Positions 6,279 through 12,423 of a stretch of 12,449 nt of DNA are shown here, one piece after another. Origin of the DNA: Pseudomonadota bacterium (GTDB lineage Bacteria; Desulfobacterota; Syntrophobacteria; Syntrophobacterales; Syntrophobacteraceae); the NCBI GenBank assembly GCA_023416335.1, contig JAEZHY010000151.1, forward strand, positions 1 through 12,449, written 5' to 3'. How positions within the stretch are numbered: the first letter of the stretch is position 1; each line of letters starts with the position of its first letter. Under the pieces are notes generated by a model. That model did no database searches, was not told where the DNA came from, and saw nothing but the letters and a program-made list of their open reading frames with translations. Made by a program: the position numbers and the translations under genes.

Positions 6279-7544
6279 TCAACCGATACCCTCCAAAATG
6301 ACGGCAACCCCCTGCCCTCCGCCTCCACAGATCGTCTCCAGGCCGAAGGAAGTACCGCGTCTTCGCATCTCGTGCAGCAGGGTGACCATCCGCATCCCAC
6401 CCGTAGCGCCTATGGGATGTCCCAGCGAGATCCCGGAACCGTTCACATTCACCTTCAGTTCGCATTCCTGCGACGAAAGGCCCATGATTTTGGCATCAGC
6501 CAGCACCTGGGATGCAAAAGCCTCCTGGATTTCGATAAGGCCGATGTCCTCTATTGAGAGGCCGGCTTTCTGAAGCGCCTTGTCGACCGCCATTGCCACG
6601 GCCGGATAGGTAAGTGTGGGATCGCACGCCGCGTTCGCACCTACGACAAACCTTGCAATAGGTTTGAGCCCCATCCGGCGGGCTACGCTCTCGGCCGCCA
6701 GCACGACAACTCCCGCGCCGTCGTTTTCAGACGATGAATTTCCTGCCGTGCAGATGCCGTCCGGATACACAGCCTTCAACCGGGAAAGCTTTTCGAGACT
6801 CGTATCCGCCCGGGGAGTTTCATCCTGGCTGAAATACTCGACCTGGCCTTTTTTCCCTGCTATCGGCACCGGCACGATCTCTTCGCCGAATTTGCCTTCC
6901 GTCATCGCCGCGCACGCGCGCTGATGACTCCTGAGCGCCCACTCGTCGGCAGCCTGCCTGCTGATGCTTTCAGCCCTTCCCGCCGCCTCCGCCCAGGTCA
7001 TCATCGAGTTCAGTTCGCCGTAGCGCTCTATCGGCTGAGACATGACCCTGGCACGCTGGATCCGGTCAAAAAAGGGAACTCCCCACATCGGAAGGGCACC
7101 GTGGCCGCGCGGCATGAACCCCCATTTCTTGTCCGTCCGGCCGCCCAGCCCCCATCTGATCTCACCCGGCAGGTAGAGTTCGGCCTGGCTCATCGAATCC
7201 AGCCCGCCGGCCACTACGAAATCCGCATTTCCGGTCTGAATCTTCAGTGCCCCGATGATGACGCTGTCGACGCCCGAGCAGCAGCGGCGGTCGATCGTGA
7301 TCGCCGGGACAGTCTCCGGCCAGCCCGCAGCCAGAACGGAATACCGGGCGGCATTGGCGCATTCGCCGTTCTGATAGGACTGGCCCATAACGACCTCATC
7401 CACCAGTCCCGGATCGATACCGGCTCTCTTCACAACCTCACCGAGAACGAGCGCGCCGAGTTCATAGACGGGGATCGATTTCATCGTGCCGCCGTAAGCG
7501 CCGATCGGCGTACGCACTCCGGATAGAATTACGACCTTTTCCAT
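6279..7544 (-). CDS. Thiolase (acetyl-CoA acyltransferase family)
   Basis: This 421-residue cytoplasmic thiolase probably cleaves a 3-ketoacyl-CoA with CoA to release acetyl-CoA, the last step of the pathway. The nucleophile is Cys88 in IDRRCCSG (84-91), matching the C-x-S-G motif. His376 lies in SLGHPIGATGG (373-383) and Cys406 in ICGGGGQG (405-412), so both other catalytic residues are present. The usual NEAFA motif reads QEAFA (340-344), with Gln replacing the Asn that helps hold the catalytic water in classical thiolases. The protein is about 25 residues longer than typical, partly from a Gly/Trp/Pro-rich loop region around 125-165. GAGG eight bases before the ATG supports the start. The gene follows the hydroxyacyl-CoA dehydrogenase by 43 bases. 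The chemistry is fairly sure; substrate size is not. Confidence 0.9.
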   Translation of the reverse strand: MEKVVILSGVRTPIGAYGGTMKSIPVYELGALVLGEVVKRAGIDPGLVDEVVMGQSYQNGECANAARYSVLAAGWPETVPAITIDRRCCSGVDSVIIGALKIQTGNADFVVAGGLDSMSQAELYLPGEIRWGLGGRTDKKWGFMPRGHGALPMWGVPFFDRIQRARVMSQPIERYGELNSMMTWAEAAGRAESISRQAADEWALRSHQRACAAMTEGKFGEEIVPVPIAGKKGQVEYFSQDETPRADTSLEKLSRLKAVYPDGICTAGNSSSENDGAGVVVLAAESVARRMGLKPIARFVVGANAACDPTLTYPAVAMAVDKALQKAGLSIEDIGLIEIQEAFASQVLADAKIMGLSSQECELKVNVNGSGISLGHPIGATGGMRMVTLLHEMRRRGTSFGLETICGGGGQGVAVILEGIG

Positions 7545-7587
7545 AGGGACCTCACATCTGCTTCGATTATCGGGAAGTTTTCCGCCA

Positions 7588-8463
7588 TCAGGACTTCTTC
7601 ATCGTTCCGTCCGGATTGTACTCATACCAGCCCCGCCCCGCTTTTCGGCCGAGGTGCCCCATCTTGACCTTCCGACGGAGGATCGCCGGAGGGTAAAAGC
7701 AGGGGTCCCGGGTTTCCTCGTAGATCGACATCAGGGCGCCGTAGGTCACATCCAGTCCGACCATGTCCCCTATCTCGAATGGCCCCATTTTCCTGCCGGC
7801 AGCCAGGCGCAGCCCTTTGTCGACATCTTCGACCGTTACCACGCCCTCTTCCACCAGCCGCATCGCTTCGATATTTGCGCGATAATTGATCCGGTTGATT
7901 ACGAAGGCGGGAACGTCGCGCTGAACCAGGATCGGTTCCTTCCCGACCTGCCTGACGAAGGCAACTCCAGTGTCGAATGTTTCGGCGCTCGTCATCATTC
8001 CCCGGATCACTTCCGCTGCGGGCATCATGGGAACGGGCGAGAAGAAATGGATGCCCACCACCCGCTCCGGCCTGCTCGTCTGCCCCGCCAGATCGGAAAT
8101 AGAAATCGCGCTGGTGTTGCTTGCCATAACGGCATCGGGTCCGACCGCCTTATCCAGCTTTTGGAAAACCTCCCGCTTAAGCTCCGCGTTTTCGAAGACG
8201 GCTTCGATTGCCAGATCCGCTTCCCCTGCCGCCTCGATTTCGCTCGCAATCCGGATCCGGCCCATAACCGCCTCGACCGGCCCGGAGACCGTTCCCTTTT
8301 CCACGAATTTGCCTACCGACCAGGAGATATTCTTCAGGGCTTTCTCTAGAGCTTCAGCTTTAACGTCGAACAGGGTCACATTGAGTCCGGATTGGGCACA
8401 GGCCTGAGCTATGCCGCTTCCCATCAAACCGCTTCCGATAATGAATACCTTCTGAATTTTCAT
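7588..8463 (-). CDS. 3-hydroxyacyl-CoA (3-hydroxybutyryl-CoA-type) dehydrogenase
   Basis: This 291-residue NAD-dependent enzyme oxidises an L-3-hydroxyacyl-CoA to the 3-keto compound. The Rossmann fold starts at once with FIIGSGLMGSGIAQ (7-20, GxGxxG). Catalytic-site residues follow the family order: SNTS (115-118), His139 in VGIHFFSPV, Glu151 in AAEVI and Asn190 in VINRI. The C-terminal dimerisation domain has GRKMGPFEIGDMVGLD (223-238) and ends with GRKAGRGWYEYNPDG. Length and order match the single-domain Hbd/PaaH group rather than the large FadB fusion. GGGGAG lies ten bases before this ATG. Another ATG two codons upstream (8467-8469) is only four bases from it. A longer frame to 8523 would overlap the CoA-transferase gene and is unlikely. 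Confidence 0.93.
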   Translation of the reverse strand: MKIQKVFIIGSGLMGSGIAQACAQSGLNVTLFDVKAEALEKALKNISWSVGKFVEKGTVSGPVEAVMGRIRIASEIEAAGEADLAIEAVFENAELKREVFQKLDKAVGPDAVMASNTSAISISDLAGQTSRPERVVGIHFFSPVPMMPAAEVIRGMMTSAETFDTGVAFVRQVGKEPILVQRDVPAFVINRINYRANIEAMRLVEEGVVTVEDVDKGLRLAAGRKMGPFEIGDMVGLDVTYGALMSIYEETRDPCFYPPAILRRKVKMGHLGRKAGRGWYEYNPDGTMKKS

Positions 8464-8503
8464 TCTCATTAATCTCCCCGGCTTTTGTTTCTGCTCCCTG
8501 GCC

Positions 8504-9277
8504 CTACTCTGCCGGCGCCCCAAGAATCAGACGCTGTGGATCCACCTCTTCGCGCAGGGTCCGGAGTTCCTCGTCGGTGGGCGGATCGAACGGCCGTGCC
8601 CGGCTGATGTCCAACGGGAATCCGGTGTTTTCCGCGACCTTCTCCGGACTTACTCCCGGATAGGTCTCGGCCAGGTACATCTCCTTTGTGACGTCGTCGA
8701 ATTTCAACACTCCCATGTTTGTAACCACGGCCATCGGCCCGCCCCGCCGAAATCCGGCCCTCTTTCGCGCGTCCCCCCCGGTCAGCCACCCCGGGCTGCT
8801 CAGGTAATCGACCTTCTCCACGAAACGCCGTTTCTCGTGGCTCATGAAAATGATCATCCCGTATGCGAAGCTGAACGCGTCGCACGCCCCTCCCGCTCCG
8901 GGAAAACGATTCCTGGGCCTGCAGTAGTCGCCCAGGCAGGTTGAGTTGATGTTGCCGAATCTATCGATTTGCGCCGCCCCCACGAAACCTATGGTCCGCA
9001 GCTTCGGGTGCGCCAGGAGCGACAGGGATTCGGCTAGACCCGAGTTAATCGACGTTCCCACCATGACGCGTGGATCGGCCACGGAGAGCGGCAGTTCCTC
9101 AAGTGATGGATCGATTCCGCCCGTTTCGAAGAAGACCGTCGCTCCGGGCGCATGGATGCGCTTGGCAACGGTTGCAGCAAGCAGCGACACTCCCGTGCCG
9201 GCAAAAAGGATGTCGCCGTCGTTAACGAATCGGCCCGCACTGATGGCCATTATTTCACGAGACGTATAATTCGCCAT
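8504..9277 (-). CDS. CoA-transferase family I subunit B (glutaconate CoA-transferase-like)
   Basis: This is the 258-residue beta subunit of a heteromeric CoA-transferase moving CoA from a donor thioester to a free acid. It resembles GctB of Acidaminococcus through its length: KRIHAPGATVFFETGG (39-54), GFVGAAQIDRFGNINST, GDYCRPRNRFPGAGGA, SHEKRRFVEKVDYLSSPGW and TGFPLDIS. Glu51 in FFETGG aligns with the catalytic Glu that forms the glutamyl-CoA intermediate in GctB (VESG). That residue is absent in the related IpdB hydrolases of steroid ring degradation, so a transferase is the better reading. An AGGAGGT six bases before the ATG sets the start at 9277; a longer frame to 9313 would overlap subunit A. 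The subunit A stop sits inside this ribosome site region, so the two are translationally linked. Confidence 0.92.
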   Translation of the reverse strand: MANYTSREIMAISAGRFVNDGDILFAGTGVSLLAATVAKRIHAPGATVFFETGGIDPSLEELPLSVADPRVMVGTSINSGLAESLSLLAHPKLRTIGFVGAAQIDRFGNINSTCLGDYCRPRNRFPGAGGACDAFSFAYGMIIFMSHEKRRFVEKVDYLSSPGWLTGGDARKRAGFRRGGPMAVVTNMGVLKFDDVTKEMYLAETYPGVSPEKVAENTGFPLDISRARPFDPPTDEELRTLREEVDPQRLILGAPAE

Positions 9278-9287
9278 TTCGAACCTC

Positions 9288-10268
9288 CTAGCGCCTGTCA
9301 AGACCGGGCGCATACCCGATTGCCGGGTTCGCCCTGATGTTCAGGAGATCTTCCATTCCCACCTTCGCCAGGTACTGCTCCTGCGTCTCGAAAGGATAGA
9401 CCCACTCGTCGAGGTACTTTTTGAAATCGTCGTCTTTCTTCGACATTTCGGCGCAGATGCGAAGGTGCCTGGAATCGTAATCGTAGAAGTAATGGCATGC
9501 GGTCGGGTGAGCGCCGAAAGGAGCGCGCACGACCGCATCCACCAGGAAGTGCGGGAGGCTGTTCTGATCTGGATCGCGGCGGAGGAACTCCGTCGGGACG
9601 ATCTCCTCGCATGTCACGATGACCAGTTTGGCCGCTTTGGCTTCTTCGAGGTCCGCGAAGGTCAGTCCTTTCAGCCGGACCGTACCGTCTTCACCCACGT
9701 ACTGCGCATGGATCAGCGCAACGTCCGGGTTTAATGGCGGGAGCAGTACGACGTCTCCCTCCTCCTCGTTCCAGGGATTTCGCATGACTTTGAGCTTGTG
9801 GCGGGGTACCTGGCCCGTTCCGCGGATTTCCTGCGGAAACCCCATCTTTGCGACAATATCGGTTTCCAGTCCGGAAGTCGTTGCGATGAAAGGCAATCCC
9901 ATAGCACCGGCCATGAAGCGCAGGATCATGTGGAAGTTCGAATAGTCCTCGACCTGGATTTCTCCGGAGCAGACCGATTTTCTGAACCTGATGCCGGTCG
10001 GAGCAAAACGCGCAACCCCTCCGTAAGCCAGTTCCACCCGACTCACACATCCCGCTCCAATCAGCAGTTCCATGCCCTGGCCGTGTGAGTGGACCACCAG
10101 GTAGATATCTTTCCTGCCCTGTCGGATCATTTCCCGACACAGGGTCATCGGATTGCGATTTGTTGTGAAACCGCCCAGGGTAACCTGATCGCCGTCCTTG
10201 ATCAGGCCGACTGCCTCCTGGAGGCTCATGAATTTGCCGCCTTTTTTCAACTGCGCATTTCCCTCCAT
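9288..10268 (-). CDS. CoA-transferase family I subunit A (glutaconate CoA-transferase-like)
   Basis: This is the 326-residue alpha subunit, the partner of the protein encoded ten bases downstream. It shows the CoA-transferase signature DGDQVTLGGFTTNRNP (25-40), close to the GctA form GGFTTDRKP. Further family blocks are LGAHPT-like FGAHPT (251-256), VTCEEIVPTEFLRRDP (218-233), FYDYDSRHL (261-269) and a C-terminal YLDEWVYPFETQEQYLAKVG (285-304). Length fits GctA (about 320). The start is uncertain. ATG 10268 has AGGGAG three bases upstream and a strong GGAGGT 13 bases upstream. A GTG at 10283 is part of that GGAGGT and less likely. An ATG at 10229 (MSLQEAV) would also give a complete domain. 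The gap to the regulator is 121 bases with only a weak promoter-like sequence. Confidence 0.92.
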   Translation of the reverse strand: MEGNAQLKKGGKFMSLQEAVGLIKDGDQVTLGGFTTNRNPMTLCREMIRQGRKDIYLVVHSHGQGMELLIGAGCVSRVELAYGGVARFAPTGIRFRKSVCSGEIQVEDYSNFHMILRFMAGAMGLPFIATTSGLETDIVAKMGFPQEIRGTGQVPRHKLKVMRNPWNEEEGDVVLLPPLNPDVALIHAQYVGEDGTVRLKGLTFADLEEAKAAKLVIVTCEEIVPTEFLRRDPDQNSLPHFLVDAVVRAPFGAHPTACHYFYDYDSRHLRICAEMSKKDDDFKKYLDEWVYPFETQEQYLAKVGMEDLLNIRANPAIGYAPGLDRR

Positions 10269-10365
10269 AGTCTCCCTTGGCACCTCCGAGATAGATGGTG
10301 ATCGTGGTTATTTGTGAAACTATTCCTGAAGTTCAAAAAAGCGTTCCACCAATTGGCGACATGCC

Positions 10366-10384
10366 CCGGCTCGAAGGCAGCCGG
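10366..10384 (-). other. Small hairpin just after the regulator gene
   Basis: CCGGCT (10366-10371) pairs with AGCCGG (10379-10384) across seven bases, five bases beyond the regulator stop codon. On the - strand no T-run follows, so it is not a standard terminator. It could help separate regulator and CoA-transferase expression. Confidence 0.35.
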
Positions 10385-10389
10385 TCGGC

Positions 10390-11052
10390 TCATCGCATCT
10401 GGTCCTTCCAATTGGACCGGATATTCACAAAGTGGCTTCTGACACTCTTTTCGGCCAATTCAGAGTCCCTGCTTTTCAGGGCCTCCAATATCGCCGTGTG
10501 GTCGGCAATGGACGAAGTCACCAGGCTCAGATCGCGGTAATAGGTCCGAGTCAGCCAATACCAGCCGGGGGCGCGCATAATGCTCGAAATGCTCTTCTTC
10601 AGTACCGAGTTGTCGGTGGCCCTGATTATGGCGGCATGGAATTCAAAGTTGAGCTGCGTGCAGCGGTTGAGATCCCCGGTCTTGAACTGTTCCCCCATGT
10701 TCCCGATGTTGGCTTCGAGGCGCATAAGCTGCTCTTCCGTAAGCTTCGTCGCCGCCAGATTGGCCGCAAAACCTTCCAGGCATCCAAGCACGGTGTAGGT
10801 CTCCTCGAGTTCTTCCGGGCTTAGCTTCCGGACGTATTTCTTCTTGAACGCATTGACCACGACGAGCCCTTCGGACTCGAGGAGACGGATCGCTTCACGA
10901 ATGGGAGCGCGACTCACGCCGAACCAGTCCTGCAGTTCCGCTTCGGTCAGAGGAGTACCGGGTTTCAGTTCCTGGTATAGAATGGCTCTGGAGAGAGACT
11001 TGTAGATCTGTGCGACGACCGAGGACGGCCTGGTCAGATTCTCCGGTTTCAT
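10390..11052 (-). CDS. GntR-family regulator, FCD (FadR/VanR-type) subfamily
   Basis: This 220-residue DNA-binding regulator is the likely controller of the catabolic genes downstream. The N-terminal winged helix-turn-helix spans about residues 10-75, with the recognition segment LTEAELQDWFGVSRAPIREA (35-54). The C-terminal all-helical FCD domain normally binds a metal and an organic-acid or acyl-CoA effector. Three of its histidines are visible: His139 in NFEFHAAI, His185 in DHTAIL and His207 in VRSHFVNI. The acidic residue usually found four residues before the first histidine is Asn135 here. A CAGGT five bases before the ATG is an acceptable ribosome site. Its place as first gene, on the same strand and 121 bases before subunit A, is typical of a local repressor. 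Its effector is unknown; a pathway acid or CoA ester is inferred. Confidence 0.9.
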   Translation of the reverse strand: MKPENLTRPSSVVAQIYKSLSRAILYQELKPGTPLTEAELQDWFGVSRAPIREAIRLLESEGLVVVNAFKKKYVRKLSPEELEETYTVLGCLEGFAANLAATKLTEEQLMRLEANIGNMGEQFKTGDLNRCTQLNFEFHAAIIRATDNSVLKKSISSIMRAPGWYWLTRTYYRDLSLVTSSIADHTAILEALKSRDSELAEKSVRSHFVNIRSNWKDQMR

Positions 11053-11337
11053 AAATACCTGTTCTTTCTGCCCTTTCAGGCATAAGAAGCAGGGACGACA
11101 GACAGGCCCCTTCGGAATCAGCGAAAAGACTCGAATCCAGAGATGGAAATCACAGCAGCACGCGGTTCACGGTCAAAGGGGGGACACGTTCGTTCTACCC
11201 CGCGACTCAATGATGATTTTATGTGAATCTGAAGCTGAGAAAGACCGCTGAAGACATTTCCCGGAGAAGGAGTTTTTTGTCGAGAAGCGGAAAGAGGTGA
11301 GAGCGAGTTGACTGCCTTCAGCATTGTATATCTGCAG

Positions 11338-11349
11338 ATTGTCGACAAT
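11338..11349. promoter_or_regulatory. Candidate operator, ATTGTCGACAAT palindrome
   Basis: This is a perfect 12-base dyad, overlapping a second dyad ATCTGCAGAT at 11330-11339 and preceded by ATTGTATA at 11323-11330. GntR/FCD proteins of the VanR type bind TTGTATACAA-like sites, so TTGTCGACAA about 290 bases upstream of the regulator start is a plausible site. The distance is long for simple autorepression, and no second copy was found near the CoA-transferase start. Confidence 0.3.
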
Positions 11350-11399
11350 TGAATAGAAGAACATCGCGGTTCTGTCAAGAAAAAACGGAACCCAAACTG

Positions 11400-11425
11400 A
11401 TAAATGTGAAGTATTTCACTTTTAT
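11400..11425. promoter_or_regulatory. Candidate CRP/FNR-family binding site
   Basis: TGTGA (11405-11409), six bases, then TCACT (11416-11420) differs from the CRP consensus TGTGA-N6-TCACA at one base. The flanks ATAAA (11400-11404) and TTTAT (11421-11425) extend the symmetry, so 11 of 13 arm positions pair. It lies about 190 bases before the HdeD-like start and 350 before the regulator start. The window shows no CRP-like gene to confirm it. Confidence 0.45.
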
Positions 11426-11561
11426 CGCAGCCGATCATCGGTCACTTCAAAGACTTCCAGACAGCGGCCGCACGTCCAAAACCGACATCCGTTGTGCTTT
11501 CATGAGTATAGCGTCGATCTTGCGGTCGTCCACCGCACAACTACATTATTGGAGACAAGAA

Positions 11562-11630
11562 ATGATCGCAATTAACATATATTCTTGTATCAGAAGATCG
11601 AGGACTGAACTATGGATGAGACGCATTTGA
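11562..11630 (+). CDS. Possible 22-codon leader ORF before the HdeD-like gene
   Basis: An ATG at 11562 has a good ribosome site, GGAG at 11551-11554, seven bases upstream. It encodes 22 residues (MIAINIYSCIRRSRTELWMR followed by Arg-Ile) and stops at 11628-11630. The HdeD-like ATG at 11612 and its GAGGA site lie inside this frame, so translation of the leader could open or block that start. The peptide shows no known motif and could be chance. The strong ribosome site and the overlap are the only support. Confidence 0.35.
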   Translation: MIAINIYSCIRRSRTELWMRRI

Positions 11631-12217
11631 TAGAAAGAGTCGATCCGGCAAAGCTGCAAAGAAGTCTGGGGTGGCTTCAGGCAATTGGCGTCGGCCTGGC
11701 TTTGCTCGGGTTCACTGCAGCATATGCGCCCTTTTGGACTTCGTTCTCCATCGATAATATCATCGGAGGTCTTTACGTCGCAGCCGGAGCAATGTTTATC
11801 GCGCACACACTGCGTTCGGTCATAAAGGAAAGCTTCTTCGCCGAGCGGATCTTCGGCCTTTTATATCTGGGGGCCGGAATACTCCTCCTGGCGCATCCGC
11901 TTGAAACGGTGCTCGCACTGACGCTGTTTGCGGGCATTTGCCAAGTCTCGAAAGGCGCTCTTGAAATGATGTTTTCAACCCGGCTGAATACCGTGAAGAA
12001 CAGGCAGTGGCTGGTGCTCGGCGGGCTCATTTCGATTTTGACGGGCATTGCGATTCTCGCAGGACTTGCGGCGCTCGCCCCCTGGGCGGTGTCGGTTCTT
12101 GTCGGCATGGACCTGGTGTTCAGCGGCCTTTCCGTATTTGCCCTCAGCCACGCAGCCAGGGAAAGTGCGACCGAAGGCAGGGTCTTTTGTATTGGCGATG
12201 CCTGCCCTGTTCGGTAA
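11612..12217 (+). CDS. HdeD-family (DUF308) membrane protein
   Basis: This 201-residue inner-membrane protein has about six helices (roughly 21-40, 45-66, 78-96, 99-120, 133-153 and 157-180). The repeated glycine-rich helix pairs are those of the HdeD/DUF308 family: FGLLYLGAGILLLAHPLETV (81-100) and WLVLGGLISILTGIAILAGL (133-152). HdeD is linked to acid resistance in Escherichia coli, but its molecular activity is unclear and most homologues are uncharacterised. GAGGA seven bases before the ATG supports the start. The tail ends CIGDACPVR, with two cysteines (193 and 198) after a charged stretch, which is not a known family trait. The gene is divergent from the regulator and probably its own unit. 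A role tied to the acid pathway is only a guess. Confidence 0.85.
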   Translation: MDETHLIERVDPAKLQRSLGWLQAIGVGLALLGFTAAYAPFWTSFSIDNIIGGLYVAAGAMFIAHTLRSVIKESFFAERIFGLLYLGAGILLLAHPLETVLALTLFAGICQVSKGALEMMFSTRLNTVKNRQWLVLGGLISILTGIAILAGLAALAPWAVSVLVGMDLVFSGLSVFALSHAARESATEGRVFCIGDACPVR

Positions 12218-12222
12218 ATTCT

Positions 12223-12251
12223 GTGAACAGGTGACGGTGAGCAGTGAACAG
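12223..12251 (+). repeat. Degenerate tandem GTGAACA units
   Basis: GTGAACAG (12223-12230), GTGACG (12231-12236), GTGAGCA (12237-12243) and GTGAACAG (12244-12251) follow each other without gaps, starting five bases after the HdeD-like stop codon. This looks like a short decayed minisatellite. TTCTGT (12219-12224) and ACAGAA (12248-12253) could also pair. No function is evident. Confidence 0.4.
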
Positions 12252-12299
12252 AAAAGCAGCAGGAGTGAAATCGATACTGTCGAAACCTCTTGCCTCCGG

Positions 12300-12319
12300 C
12301 ACGGGCAACGTTGCCCGTG
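12300..12319. other. Perfect 20-bp palindrome downstream of the HdeD-like gene
   Basis: CACGGGCAACGTTGCCCGTG is an exact dyad with no loop spacer, 82 bases beyond the HdeD-like stop. As RNA it would form a GC-rich hairpin of about eight pairs, but no T-run follows on either strand (GTCATCCGGG on the right). It may be a weak terminator, a repeat or a protein site. Confidence 0.45.
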
Positions 12320-12338
12320 TCATCCGGGGGAAGCGCGG

Positions 12339-12377
12339 CCCCGCCGGATCCCGGCTCGAAAGCTCTGCCGGATGACG
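12339..12377 (-). repeat. Short hairpin repeat, CGTCATCCCGGC family, inverted copy
   Basis: Read on the - strand this unit starts CGTCATCCGGCAGAG and ends GCCGGGATCCGGCGGGG, the counterpart of 250-289 with a different loop and one base deleted in the left arm. The match of both arms and of the outer flank supports one repeat family. Confidence 0.7.
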
Positions 12378-12423
12378 AAATTGAGGGCTCCGTCGAAAAA
12401 TGCCCGGGAACCGGATCCGTTTA

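Larger units (their letters stand above)
11053..11611. promoter_or_regulatory. Divergent regulatory region between the regulator and HdeD-like genes
   Basis: This 559-base region must contain the promoters for leftward (regulator, catabolic operon) and rightward (HdeD-like) transcription. It holds several dyads: ATCTGCAGAT (11330-11339), ATTGTCGACAAT (11338-11349), a CRP-like palindrome (11400-11425), and a short leader ORF (11562-11630). TTGTCGA also occurs at 11277-11283. A weak promoter-like pair is TTGCGG (11520-11525) with CATTAT (11544-11549). An antisense-looking frame across 11118-11438 has no family features or ribosome site and is not called. Confidence 0.5.

Noticed and set aside
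6158..6400. - strand 80-codon frame over the thiolase end and the following gap
   Set aside because: It overlaps the thiolase coding end in another frame and has an Arg/Glu/Ser-rich product without family features.
8464..8523. N-terminal extension of the hydroxyacyl-CoA dehydrogenase by 20 residues
   Set aside because: The added part is Arg/Lys/Gln-rich, overlaps the CoA-transferase end and lacks a ribosome site, while GGGGAG precedes the ATG pair at 8461-8469.
10308..10336. TTGAAC and AAATAA 17 bases apart as a promoter for the CoA-transferase genes
   Set aside because: The -10 element matches the consensus at only two positions, too weak to list as a feature. Transcription from the regulator promoter remains possible.
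11118..11438. - strand 106-codon open frame upstream of the regulator
   Set aside because: It has no recognisable domain and no good ribosome site, and it spans operator-like dyads in a region expected to hold promoters.
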